Positions 40,402-48,656 of a stretch of DNA of 61,798 bases are shown here, one piece after another. The translations under genes were made by a program, and so were the position numbers. The stretch lies in contig JBGUXY010000048.1 of NCBI GenBank assembly GCA_045118335.1, forward strand, positions 1-61,798. The letters are read 5' to 3'. Source of the stretch: W1P20-047 sp045118335. GTDB taxonomy: Bacteria; Actinomycetota; Coriobacteriia; Coriobacteriales; Eggerthellaceae. The notes under the pieces were generated by a model. The model did no database searches. It saw only the letters and a program-made list of their open reading frames with translations, and was not told where the DNA came from. Each line of letters begins with the position of its first letter. The stretch's first letter is position 1.

Positions 40402-41289
40402 ATGCCATCATTTTCCAGGAATTCGGGCTCGAGCATGTTCGGCAGCATAAAGAGCAAACTCGGGTTTGGCGGCAAGGACGCCGACTACGACGATTACGAC
40501 GATTACGACGATTACGACGACTATGACGACGGATACGATACGTATTCCGACAATTTCGACGATTACAGCACCTACGAAGACGAACAGGACGCGCGCAACC
40601 GCGAAATGGACCGCTACTTTGGCGAGGTAGTGGAACGTGACGCTTCCGCGCGCCGTTCTCGCAGGTCATATACGGATGCCGCGTCGTCCGACTTCGACGA
40701 GCGCCGTCGTGGCTCCGCCGGTGGCCACACCCCGCTCGTCTCCATCGACGACATCCGCGCGAACACGCCGCGTTTGAACATGGACGCTCCGGCTGGGGCG
40801 CGTTCGAGCACGCTCACCCGTCACGAGTTCCGCTCAAGCGACTACATGGCTTCCGGTTCCCTGGAACGGGAATTCATTCCCGATCCCTCCAACGGCGGCG
40901 CGTCTTCCGAAGATTCCTCGAAGCGCTCGAGCGGGTATGACTCGCTGTTCTCGTCTACGGGAGGCTCGGCACGCTCGACCGATGCGGGATATCGCTCCGA
41001 TGGCTACACTGCGAACCGCTCGTCGCGCAACGTCGTCGTGCTCGTGCCAAGGGAGTACGCCGAAGTCGAAAAGGTTGCACGCTCCCTTAAGGCGGGCGAT
41101 GCCGTGGTGCTCAACCTCAAGACTGTACCCAGCGACCTTTCCAAGCGCGTTTTAGATTTCTCGTTCGGCGTTGCCAGCGCGCTGGATGCCGACGTCGACT
41201 GCGTGGCCGACAAGGTGTTTGCGTTCACGCGTTATGCACAGCTCAGCGATGCCGAGCGCATGCGCCTTCGTGGACAGGGAGTGCTGTGA
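40402..41289 (+). CDS. sepF: Cell division protein SepF
   Basis: A 295-aa protein. Near the N-terminus is the membrane-binding amphipathic helix (MFGSIKSKLGFGG), then a long acidic DYD repeat and a Ser/Arg-rich linker, and at the end (~208-290) the SepF/DUF552 core: RNVVVLVPREYAEVEKVARSLKAGDAVVLNLKTV and SKRVLDFSFGVASALDADVDCVADKVFAF. It tethers FtsZ to the membrane. The ATG at 40402 has AGGAG upstream; the internal ATG at 40435 would start exactly at the amphipathic helix and could be the real one. It is longer than usual SepF (~150-200 aa) because of the linker. Confidence 0.9.
   Translation: MPSFSRNSGSSMFGSIKSKLGFGGKDADYDDYDDYDDYDDYDDGYDTYSDNFDDYSTYEDEQDARNREMDRYFGEVVERDASARRSRRSYTDAASSDFDERRRGSAGGHTPLVSIDDIRANTPRLNMDAPAGARSSTLTRHEFRSSDYMASGSLEREFIPDPSNGGASSEDSSKRSSGYDSLFSSTGGSARSTDAGYRSDGYTANRSSRNVVVLVPREYAEVEKVARSLKAGDAVVLNLKTVPSDLSKRVLDFSFGVASALDADVDCVADKVFAFTRYAQLSDAERMRLRGQGVL
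40483..40527 (+). repeat. Five 9-bp tandem repeats inside sepF
   Basis: Five consecutive copies of GAYTAYGAC encode repeated Asp-Tyr-Asp units right after the amphipathic helix. The three central copies are identical GATTACGAC, so copy number could vary by slippage while keeping the frame. Confidence 0.9.
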
Positions 41290-42143
41290 TGGATGCCAGT
41301 TGCATGGAGCGGCTCCGCTCCTCTCAAGCGCGTATCGCCGTCGTAGGTGGTGGCAAGATGGGCGAGGCCATTTTCGGTGGCTGGATTGGCGCAACCTCCG
41401 GTGCCGCTGGCGCATGGGAACCTGCGTGCATCACCGTGGTGGAACCCGCCGAGGAACGTCGTGCGTACCTAACCCAGACCTATGGCGTGGATTGCGTGGC
41501 GGATTCCAGTCAGCTCGAAGCGGCAGACCTCGTTCTCCTTTCCGTGAAGCCGCAGGTCATGTCAAGCGTGCTGCCAGTGTTGGCAAGCTTGCCGTTTGCC
41601 CAAGGCGCCCTGTTCGTGAGCATCGCCGCCGGCTTGGCCACAGGCAAGCTCGAAGCACAGCTGCCCGAAGGCGTTCATCTGGTGCGCGTCATGCCCAACA
41701 TACCCTTGCTGGTGGGCAAAGGCGCCACGACCCTGTGCCCTGGTTCTGCCGCCACGCAGGAAGAGGTCTCGTTCGTCCGTGACCTGTTCTCGTGCATCGG
41801 CGAGGCCTATCAAGTCGAAGAAGAGCAGATGGACATCACCTGCGCCATCAACGGCAGCGGGCCGGCATACTTCGCCGCGCTCATAGAAGCCATGGCCCAG
41901 GCAGCTGCCGATGCCGGCTTCGACCGCGATCTGGCCGAGCGTCTGGCCACGCAGACCGCCTTGGGAACGGCAACCTTGATGCTCGAGCGCGGGCAAAGTG
42001 CCGAGCAAACTCGCATCGACGTGTCCAGCCCGGGCGGCACCACGCTTGCCGCGCTCGATGCCATGGCCAAAGGCGGCTTCCCTGAGGCGATGGCCGCTGG
42101 AATCGATGCCGCCATCAGGCGTTCAAAGGAGCTGGGGGCATGA
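41289..42143 (+). CDS. proC: Pyrroline-5-carboxylate reductase ProC
   Basis: A 284-aa reductase for the last step of proline synthesis: IAVVGGGKMGEAIFGGW (NADPH site), LLSVKPQVM, VSIAAGLAT, RVMPNIPLLVGKGAT, and the family end NGSGPAYFAALIEAMAQAAADAGFDR with DVSSPGGTTLAAL. ATG 41289 overlaps the sepF stop TGA by one base; GGGAG lies six bases upstream. proC next to sepF and yggT is common in gram-positive division clusters. Confidence 0.93.
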   Translation: MDASCMERLRSSQARIAVVGGGKMGEAIFGGWIGATSGAAGAWEPACITVVEPAEERRAYLTQTYGVDCVADSSQLEAADLVLLSVKPQVMSSVLPVLASLPFAQGALFVSIAAGLATGKLEAQLPEGVHLVRVMPNIPLLVGKGATTLCPGSAATQEEVSFVRDLFSCIGEAYQVEEEQMDITCAINGSGPAYFAALIEAMAQAAADAGFDRDLAERLATQTALGTATLMLERGQSAEQTRIDVSSPGGTTLAALDAMAKGGFPEAMAAGIDAAIRRSKELGA

Positions 42144-42400
42144 TTGCATACCTGATCGTCAAGCTAGGCGACCTTTATGGGTTCATCATCATCGTCTATT
42201 GCATTCTCACGTGGTTTCCCATATCACGTGACGGAATCGTGTACGATATTCGGATGTTCTTCGAAAAGATTACCGATCCGTATCTGAATCTGTTCAGAAA
42301 ACTGATACCGCCTATTGGAGGTACAGTGGATGTGACCCCCATAATCGCATTACTTGTACTACAATTAGCTGTGCGCATCTTGGCTCGACTTTTCAGCTAA
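42140..42400 (+). CDS. yggT: YggT/YlmG-family membrane protein
   Basis: An 86-aa protein with two membrane segments: LYGFIIIVYCILTWFP at the front, and IIALLVLQLAVRILARLFS at the end, joined by FFEKITDPYLNLFRKLIPPIGGTVDVTP, the family hallmark. Its ATG overlaps the proC stop (ATGA). YlmG proteins affect nucleoid and envelope organisation; the mechanism is unknown. Confidence 0.92.
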   Translation: MIAYLIVKLGDLYGFIIIVYCILTWFPISRDGIVYDIRMFFEKITDPYLNLFRKLIPPIGGTVDVTPIIALLVLQLAVRILARLFS

Positions 42401-42458
42401 TGAATGTGGTTTTGAATGTGGATTTGCAGTTTCACCATCGCGAAGGGATGTAGATAAA

Positions 42459-43199
42459 ATGGCTCTTACCTCCACTGATGTCAACAACCAGAGCTTCTCC
42501 ATCGACCGCAAGGGTTACGATGTCGACGAGGTCGATGTCTTTCTCGAGCGCGTCGCTTCCGAGCTCGACGAGTTGAATGGCCAGGTTGAAAGCTTGAAGG
42601 CGAAGCTTAGGCAGGCGCGCGAGACTCCTTCGGGCGACGGCGTATCCCGCCTCGAGCTTGACAAGCGCGACCAGCGTATTCGCGAGCTGGAATCCCAGCT
42701 TGCCGAGCGCCGTGCCGACGATTCGGCCATCGCACAGGCTCTCATCATCGCCCAGCGTTCCGCCGACGAGATCATCACCAACGCCAACAACAACGCCGAG
42801 GTCACCCGTCAGGACGCCGAAGACGAAGCTCAGCGCATCGTGGACAAGGCCAACGCCGAAAAGCAACGCATCCTCGATGACATCAAAAAGCTCGAGGACG
42901 ATCGCGAAGATGCCCGTAGCCGCTATGTCGACCTGCTGAACGACTTCATCAGCTCCTCGCAAGACATCCTGGTCGACTTGGAAGGCAAGAGGCTGCTCTC
43001 GAGCAAGTCTGCTCGCGCAAGCCATGTGAACTATCAGCGTCCGACCCTCTCTCCTGCCGCGGCTGTGGCAACCTACACCACTCCCACGGTGAACCAGTCG
43101 GTGCCTGCTCCCAGCGCACCACGTCCCTCGCAGGTCGAGAAGGACTTCAGCGGCTTTGGCGATACCGAAGACTCCTTCGAGTTCGACGATCTCGACTAG
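42459..43199 (+). CDS. divIVA: Polar growth/division protein DivIVA
   Basis: A 246-aa protein. N-terminal lipid-binding part FSIDRKGYDVDEVDVFLERVASEL, coiled coil across ~65-175 (LDKRDQRIRELESQLAERR, DDIKKLEDDREDARSRYVDLLNDF) and an unstructured C-terminal end rich in Pro and Thr with DFSGFGDTEDSFEFDDLD. It marks curved membranes at poles and septa. It is highly codon-biased, as expected of an abundant protein. Confidence 0.93.
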   Translation: MALTSTDVNNQSFSIDRKGYDVDEVDVFLERVASELDELNGQVESLKAKLRQARETPSGDGVSRLELDKRDQRIRELESQLAERRADDSAIAQALIIAQRSADEIITNANNNAEVTRQDAEDEAQRIVDKANAEKQRILDDIKKLEDDREDARSRYVDLLNDFISSSQDILVDLEGKRLLSSKSARASHVNYQRPTLSPAAAVATYTTPTVNQSVPAPSAPRPSQVEKDFSGFGDTEDSFEFDDLD

Positions 43200-43499
43200 T
43201 TGGCGAAGCAAGCGCAACAGATCATTGCAGTTCACGTCACGCCCCGATCGGGGCGTGACGCCGTTGTTGGTGTGCGCCCAGATGCAAACGGGCAGCCTGT
43301 GGTGCAGGTGCGCGTCAAGGCGGCTCCCGAAGGCGGCAAAGCCAACGCGGGCGTATGTGTGGCTATCGCCAAGGCAATAGGGGTTTCCAAGAGTTCCGTG
43401 AGCATTTACCGCGGCGACACCGCCCGCACCAAGCTCGTGGCCATTGATGCCCCCGAAGATGTCGTGGCCAGCTGGATGGGTTCCCTTTCAGCTGTATGA
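43200..43499 (+). CDS. DUF167 (YggU) family protein
   Basis: A 99-aa small protein: AVHVTPRSGRDAVVGV, VRVKAAPEGGKANAGVCVAIAKAIGV and SIYRGDTARTKLVAI are the DUF167 signature. Function unknown. Start is TTG 43200 immediately after the divIVA TAG stop, with no clear ribosome site, so translation probably relies on coupling. The same stop-then-TTG pattern joins the NRPS and PPTase genes. Confidence 0.87.
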   Translation: MAKQAQQIIAVHVTPRSGRDAVVGVRPDANGQPVVQVRVKAAPEGGKANAGVCVAIAKAIGVSKSSVSIYRGDTARTKLVAIDAPEDVVASWMGSLSAV

Positions 43500-43688
43500 T
43501 GCTACAACCAGGCCGTTTCTTGTGTATCGCATCGCAGGTCTAAAACGGCTTAGCTGTCGCATATGGCTTCTTTTTCAGCTGGTGCCATCCATGTTGCTTT
43601 TACGGGCGCTGCGGCGATGTGGTGCATGATGGGGGATAATCGTCGTATCCGTTAAAGATGCATGATTCGCGAGATTCAGGAGTATTCC

Positions 43689-44891
43689 ATGGCCAAGATT
43701 TTGATGACCACGCCATTGGTGGAGATGGATGGCGACGAAATGACCCGCATCATCTGGCAGATGATAAAAGACGAACTCATCTGCCCGTTCGTGGACTTGA
43801 AGACCGAATACTACGATTTGGGCCTGAAGATGCGCGACGAGACCGACGATAAGATCACGGTCGAAGCCGCAGAGGCGACGCGCCGCCTGGGAGTGGGCGT
43901 AAAGTGCGCCACCATCACGCCAAACGCCGCACGCGTGAAGGAATACGACCTGAAGAAGATGTGGAAGAGCCCCAACGGCACCATCCGCGCGTTGCTGGAC
44001 GGTACCGTGTTTCGTGCTCCCATCCAGGTCAACGGCATCCAGCCGTGCGTGCGCAACTGGAAAGCCCCCATCACGCTGGCTCGCCATGCATACGGTGACG
44101 TGTACAAGAACGCCGAGATGCGCATTCCAGGAGCGGGGAAGGTAGAGCTGGTCTACACCGCCGAAGACGGCACCGAGATGCGCGAGCTCGTACACCAGTT
44201 CGCGGGGCCGGGCGTGGTGCAGGGCATGCACAACCTGGATGCGAGCATTGCAAGCTTCGCGCGCTGTTGCTTCACCTACGCGCTCGACACGCAACAAGAT
44301 CTATGGTTCGCCACGAAGGACACTATTTCGAAGACCTACGACCACCGGTTCAAGGACATCTTCGCCGAGATCTTCGAAGCCGAATATACGCATGCCTTCG
44401 CCGAAGCCGGCATCACGTACTTCTACACGCTCATCGACGATGCTGTAGCGCGAGTGATGAAAGCCCGCGGCGGCTTCATCTGGGCGTGCAAGAATTACGA
44501 CGGTGATGTGATGAGCGATATGGTGAGCAGCGCCTTCGGCAGCTTGGCCATGATGACGAGCGTGCTCGTGAGCCCTGCAGGTGTCTATGAATTCGAGGCC
44601 GCACACGGTACGGTGCAGAAGCATTACTACCGTCATCTCGAGGGTGGCGAAACGTCCACCAACAGCGTGGCCACCATCTTCGCGTGGTCGGGCGCCCTGC
44701 GCAAACGAGCCGAGCTCGATGGGTTGGACGACCTTGCCGCCTTCGCAGACCGCCTGGAGCAGGCTACCCTAGCCACCATCGAGTCCGGCCAGATGACGGG
44801 CGATCTCGCGCGAATTACCACCATCGAAGATCCCCAAATCCTAAGCACCCGAGATTTCATCTTGGCCGTTGCCGAACGATTGGCTGTGTAG
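43689..44891 (+). CDS. icd: NADP-dependent isocitrate dehydrogenase (eukaryote-like type)
   Basis: A 400-aa enzyme oxidising isocitrate to 2-oxoglutarate. Start MAKILMTTPLVEMDGDEMTRIIW, ATITPNAARVKEY, SPNGTIRALLDGTVFR (substrate loop) and AAHGTVQKHYYRH (NADP site) are characteristic of the homodimeric IDH group shared with mitochondria. AGGAG precedes ATG 43689. It supplies 2-oxoglutarate and NADPH. The upstream gap 43500-43688 holds no other gene. Confidence 0.95.
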   Translation: MAKILMTTPLVEMDGDEMTRIIWQMIKDELICPFVDLKTEYYDLGLKMRDETDDKITVEAAEATRRLGVGVKCATITPNAARVKEYDLKKMWKSPNGTIRALLDGTVFRAPIQVNGIQPCVRNWKAPITLARHAYGDVYKNAEMRIPGAGKVELVYTAEDGTEMRELVHQFAGPGVVQGMHNLDASIASFARCCFTYALDTQQDLWFATKDTISKTYDHRFKDIFAEIFEAEYTHAFAEAGITYFYTLIDDAVARVMKARGGFIWACKNYDGDVMSDMVSSAFGSLAMMTSVLVSPAGVYEFEAAHGTVQKHYYRHLEGGETSTNSVATIFAWSGALRKRAELDGLDDLAAFADRLEQATLATIESGQMTGDLARITTIEDPQILSTRDFILAVAERLAV

Positions 44892-44939
44892 CATTTTCAT
44901 CTTGACGAGATGAATCGGCAGGCGCAAGCTTTCCAGATG

Positions 44940-44971
44940 AAAAAAGCGGCGGGCACGAATTGCTCGCCGCT
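44940..44971 (-). terminator. Terminator of rnpB
   Basis: On the minus strand an 11-bp stem (arms 44971-44961 and 44955-44945, one G-T pair) is followed by six T residues (44945-44940). It lies ~45 nt past the 3' end of the RNase P RNA. Confidence 0.85.
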
Positions 44972-45015
44972 CGAAAGCCTCAGAAGCCGCACCGGATCGT
45001 CTTTTGCGCTTTCTT

Positions 45016-45365
45016 GGGGTGAGCGGGCCTGTAAGCCGGGTTCTGTCGTTGAAGGCGACCATTTATCTACTGCCTGCGTCGCCGCAGGCCTCTAGCGCGC
45101 AACCCGGACGCACGGAAGGGCGAACCGTATAGCGTCCCTATTTGCGCTTGCTTCGGATGGGGTTTACCAAGCCGCTGCGTTACCGCAACGCTGGTGCGCT
45201 CTTACCGCACCGTTTCAGCTTTTCTCCTGCGAACAGGGGAGTCTTCTTTTCTGTGGCACTGATCCGTCGGGTCGCCCCGCCCAGCCGTTAGCTGGCATCC
45301 TGCCCTTCGAAGCCCGGACTTTCCTCATCCCTGCAGTGCAGGTCCGCGGTCGCCCGGCCCGCTCG
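45016..45365 (-). ncRNA. rnpB: RNase P RNA, bacterial type A
   Basis: Read on the minus strand, the RNA starts GAGCGGGCCGGGCGACC and contains the conserved GAGGAAAGTCCGGGC block (45333-45319) and, near the end, ACAGAACCCGGCTTACAG. The 5' GAGCGGGCC pairs with GGCCCGCTC (45029-45021), closing helix P1. Length is about 350 nt. A TAGAAT box (45377-45372) lies 7 nt upstream of the presumed 5' end, and a strong terminator follows. Ends are set to within a few bases by the P1 helix. Confidence 0.95.
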
Positions 45366-45534
45366 CGTGGTATTCTAGCAGAAACGCCAAGCTGGTTTTA
45401 GATGCGCTTTCAAGACGTGCTTTCTCACAGAGCGAGCTTTTGGGAGGAATGCTTCGGACATGGAGCAATTCTTGGGGAGAACGTTTTGGTGAAGGCTCTA
45501 TGCAGGCGTGCGAATGGACTGGAAGGAACTCGAT

Positions 45535-46398
45535 ATGGCAACATGCGCGCTGGTGGGTGCAACGGATTTTAATGCCGTGCACTTTGCGGCGCAGCGTTTC
45601 GATTGCGTGATAGCCGTGGACGCCGGATACGCAAGCCTGCAAGCCATCGGATGCGTGCCCGATGTAGTGGTGGGCGATTTCGACTCGTTGGGCTACGCAC
45701 CCGATGTCGAAGAGGATGCGTGCGTTGATGCTCTTCACCATAACGTGAAGGGTTTAGAGCTGATTTCAGATGCCGACAAGGTGGCTTTAGAGGGCTTTGA
45801 TGCTATCGGGGAAGCACGTAAGGGTTTTTGCTTGTCCCGTCAGGTGTCCGTGCTTCGCTTTCCCAGCGAAAAGGACGAAAGCGACATGGAGCTTGCCATT
45901 GCCGTTGCCGAAGAGCACGGATGCGACACGCTGCTGCTCTATGGTGCGCTTGCCGCCCGGCTCGACCACACGTTGGCGAACCTTCAGCTCATGGTGGGCT
46001 GTGCCCGTCGTGGCCTGCATGTCTTTGGCATTGGAAACGATTTTGCGGTTGCCGTCTTGGATGGCTCCGGTTCGGAAAAGCTTGGGTTTCGCTCTTTCGA
46101 TCCAAACGAGCTCGATGCAGGTTCTTACGGACGCTTCGTTTCCCTGTTCGCATACGGGGGAGCTGCGCGGGGTGTTTGCGAGCAGGGACTGAAGTACTTG
46201 CTGAAAGATGCTGAAGTGCCCGATGATGTGTCGTTGGGGCTGTCCAACGAGTTCATCGGAAGGTCCGTCCGCATATCGGTTTCCGAGGGAGACGCGATAG
46301 TCACTTTCCCAATAGATGCTTGGCAGTATCTTCAAGCATGGGACGAAGAGGAAATCTGCAAGCCGTTACCGTTCGGCGAAAGTGGGCGAGGGAAATAA
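45535..46398 (+). CDS. thiN: Thiamine pyrophosphokinase
   Basis: A 287-aa enzyme making thiamine diphosphate from thiamine and ATP. Signatures: FDCVIAVDAGYASLQAIGCVPDVVVGDFDSLG, SEKDESDMELAIAVAEEHGC, and GALAARLDHTLANLQLM. It carries an extra ~45-residue insert after the DFDS motif (VEEDACVDALHHNVKGLE onwards). Longer than the ~215-aa norm for that reason. ATG 45535 (AAGGA eight bases upstream) begins at the conserved core; in-frame GTG 45508 and ATG 45514 are alternatives. The thiD gene follows, consistent with a thiamine salvage pair. Confidence 0.88.
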   Translation: MATCALVGATDFNAVHFAAQRFDCVIAVDAGYASLQAIGCVPDVVVGDFDSLGYAPDVEEDACVDALHHNVKGLELISDADKVALEGFDAIGEARKGFCLSRQVSVLRFPSEKDESDMELAIAVAEEHGCDTLLLYGALAARLDHTLANLQLMVGCARRGLHVFGIGNDFAVAVLDGSGSEKLGFRSFDPNELDAGSYGRFVSLFAYGGAARGVCEQGLKYLLKDAEVPDDVSLGLSNEFIGRSVRISVSEGDAIVTFPIDAWQYLQAWDEEEICKPLPFGESGRGK

Positions 46399-46423
46399 AA
46401 TCTTGCCGACGAAGGGAGACACC

Positions 46424-47218
46424 ATGGCCATAGCATCAGTTTTGAGTATCGCGGGATCCGATTCCAGTGGGGGAGCGGGCATTCAAGCCGATATCAAGAC
46501 CATCGCCGCACACAAGCTGTTCGCGCAGACGGCTATTACGGCGCTCACGGCTCAGAACACGCTCGGCGTGACGGCCGTGCTCGATGCTACGCCGGAATTC
46601 GTGGAGGAGCAGATAGACGTCGTATTCGCTGATATGCGCCCCGACGCGGTGAAAATCGGCATGATCAGCTCGGGTGCCATCGCCCGCGCCATCGCGCAGG
46701 CGCTCGTGCGCAACGGGGCAAGCAACATCGTGCTCGACCCGGTGATGGTGGCCACGAGCGGTTCGGCCCTGATGGCAACCGAGGCCGTGGAAGTGGTCGT
46801 ACGCGAACTGTTCCCACTGGCAGACGTGATCACGCCCAACATCCCCGAAGCCCAGGTGCTCTGTGGGCTGGACATCCATGGCAAAGACGACATGCAGCGA
46901 GCAGCCCGTGTCATTCGCGAGAACCTGCGCGAAGATGCATATGTGTTGGTTAAGGGCGGTCATTCTATCGAAGATGCCAACGACCTGCTCTATGGCTCCG
47001 AAGGTTTTGTGTGGTTGTGCGGCGAGCGCGTGGAAACCACGAGCACTCACGGAACCGGATGCACGCTTTCAAGCGCCATAGCCTGTAACCTGGCGCTTGG
47101 CTTGCCCATGTCAGAGGCGGTACGCAACGCGAAGGACTACCTCACCGGCGCTCTGCGCCACGACCTGCAAATGGGCAAGGGAAACGGTCCTCTCGACCAT
47201 ATGTGGGCATATCGCTAG
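46424..47218 (+). CDS. thiD: Hydroxymethylpyrimidine/phosphomethylpyrimidine kinase ThiD
   Basis: A 264-aa ribokinase-like kinase: VLSIAGSDSSGGAGIQADIKT at the N-terminus, VKIGMISSG, VLDPVMVATSG, TPNIPEAQVL and the anion hole THGTGCTLSSAIA. It phosphorylates HMP twice in thiamine synthesis or salvage. GAAGGGAG precedes ATG 46424. Next to thiN, with no thiamine riboswitch visible upstream. Confidence 0.94.
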   Translation: MAIASVLSIAGSDSSGGAGIQADIKTIAAHKLFAQTAITALTAQNTLGVTAVLDATPEFVEEQIDVVFADMRPDAVKIGMISSGAIARAIAQALVRNGASNIVLDPVMVATSGSALMATEAVEVVVRELFPLADVITPNIPEAQVLCGLDIHGKDDMQRAARVIRENLREDAYVLVKGGHSIEDANDLLYGSEGFVWLCGERVETTSTHGTGCTLSSAIACNLALGLPMSEAVRNAKDYLTGALRHDLQMGKGNGPLDHMWAYR

Positions 47219-47263
47219 TGAAGGCCGATATCGTACCGATACACGCGGGAAGCGGGTCTCATC

Positions 47264-48367
47264 GTGATGCCGGGCTTTCTCGGTGGCGAATCCATCGTGG
47301 TCATCATCTTGACGTTCTCGTACTTCGGCATCGAGGGCGGCACCAAGTTCCTCATGGTTTGCCTCGTGTGCGAAGTCACCATCTTGGCTATCGTCGACAT
47401 CACCGTGCTCATAAAGTCCGGCCCTGGAGCCTATCCGCTAAGCGTGTTCAGCTTCGACACGTTCTTCAACGGTAATCCCAACGGTGGCGTTGGCTTGGGC
47501 GTGTGCTTCGCGTTCCTGTGCTTTATCGGCTTCGAAGCCACCGCTATCTTCGGTGAGGAGACTCGCAATCCCCGCAAGACCATTCCCCGTGCCACCTTTG
47601 CTGCTGTCATCCTGATCGGCGTCGTCTACTCCATGTCCGCTTGGTCCGTGACTGCCGCCACTGGTGCCGTCGGTCCTGATGTTTTCGGCGCTGCTGGCGC
47701 CACCGACGCTACGAGTGTCGTCTCGGTTGCTGAAGTCGCTTATGACCATATGTACCATGACGTTGCCGTCTACTACTGCGGTCCGATTGTTGGCCACTTG
47801 TTCAACTGGTTTCTGCTCATCTCGAACTTCGCATCGTGGATGGGCGCCCATGGTATGGCTTCTCGCTACCTGTACGCGTTCTCACGTGCGAACCTACTAC
47901 CCAAGGCCATGGAGAAGACCAACAAGGCCAAGTCCCCGTTCATCGCCTGTTGCGTGAACATGATTCTGGGCCTGGGCATCTCCTTCATCATGGCTGCTTG
48001 CGGCCTCGACCCGTACAGCCAGGTTGGCGCCATTTGCTCGTCAATTGCCATCGTAGGCATCATGGTCATCGAGCTTATCGTGTGCATCGCTGTAGTTTCG
48101 TACATGCGTCAGCATAATCAGGAAACGGATTTCGGCCACAATGTCTTCCAGACCACGATTGCCCCCATTCTGGCGTTCGTGGGCCTGGGCTACATCCTGT
48201 ACTTGGTCCTATCGAATTTCGGCCTCATGACTGGCTTCGAGAACGCCGCCATCAACATCTTCCTGGCGGGTCTTGTGGTCATCGTCGGCATCATCGGCTA
48301 TTTCATCGCCATCTATAAGGACAAGAAGGGCTTGCTCGTCGACCCGAAGGATGTCATCACCGACTAG
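47264..48367 (+). pseudogene. APC-family amino acid permease, 5'-truncated
   Basis: About 367 aa remain of a permease that is normally ~470-520 aa. The remaining part starts at helix 4-5 (VMPGFLGGESIVVIILTFSY) and goes on through LGVCFAFLCFIGFEATAIFGEETRNPRKTIPRAT, a typical APC helix 6 with its loop, to the end. In the same frame only ~15 codons separate it from a TGA at 47219-47221, just after the thiD stop, so the front is missing and not merely mis-started. A GTG/ATG pair at 47264/47267 has no clear ribosome site. The rest of the frame is intact and G/C-biased like an expressed gene, so the deletion may be recent. It ends in a good terminator. Confidence 0.7.
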
Positions 48368-48393
48368 GCGGAAACAGCATCTCATTGCACTGA

Positions 48394-48425
48394 GGGGCGC
48401 ACCGTTTGGTGCGCCCCTTCTATTT
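48394..48425 (+). terminator. Terminator after the permease
   Basis: GGGGCGCACC (48394-48403), loop GTTT, GGTGCGCCCC (48408-48417), followed by TTCTATTT. A perfect 10-bp stem, 27 bp past the stop. Confidence 0.88.
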
Positions 48426-48463
48426 CGCTTTGTGGCAGATCGTGCTCTTTCCGCAGCGCGCGA

Positions 48464-48547
48464 AGGATTAGTGTACATGAATAGAATTTACTAATAGTAA
48501 AACTCCAGGTAAATTATATCAGAACGATATTCATGTACGCTAATCCT
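48464..48547. repeat. Long inverted repeat with AT-rich centre (MITE-like?)
   Basis: Two 20-bp arms (48464-48483 and 48528-48547) are complementary except for one G-T position; they begin AGGATTAG and end CTAATCCT. The 44-bp centre is about 70% A+T, unlike the surrounding DNA. It lies between convergent genes, with separate terminators on both sides. Confidence 0.65.
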
Positions 48548-48606
48548 GAAGGTACGTCCGAAACGTGATCCCTTGGCATGGGAGCGCAGCCAACACGGCA
48601 AAGAAA

Positions 48607-48636
48607 GGGGGCGGACCGAAGTCCGCCCCCATATGA
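48607..48636 (-). terminator. Terminator of the prolyl-iminopeptidase-like gene
   Basis: GGGGGCGGAC (48607-48616) and GTCCGCCCCC (48621-48630) with loop CGAA. On the minus strand the stem is followed by TTTCTTT. It lies 27 bp after the minus-strand stop. Confidence 0.85.
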
Positions 48637-48656
48637 GTCCGATGACGACGAAAACC

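Noticed and set aside
40483..40527. A CRISPR or regulatory direct-repeat array
   Set aside because: The repeats are contiguous, 9 bp, in frame and code for DYD units in SepF; there are no spacers.
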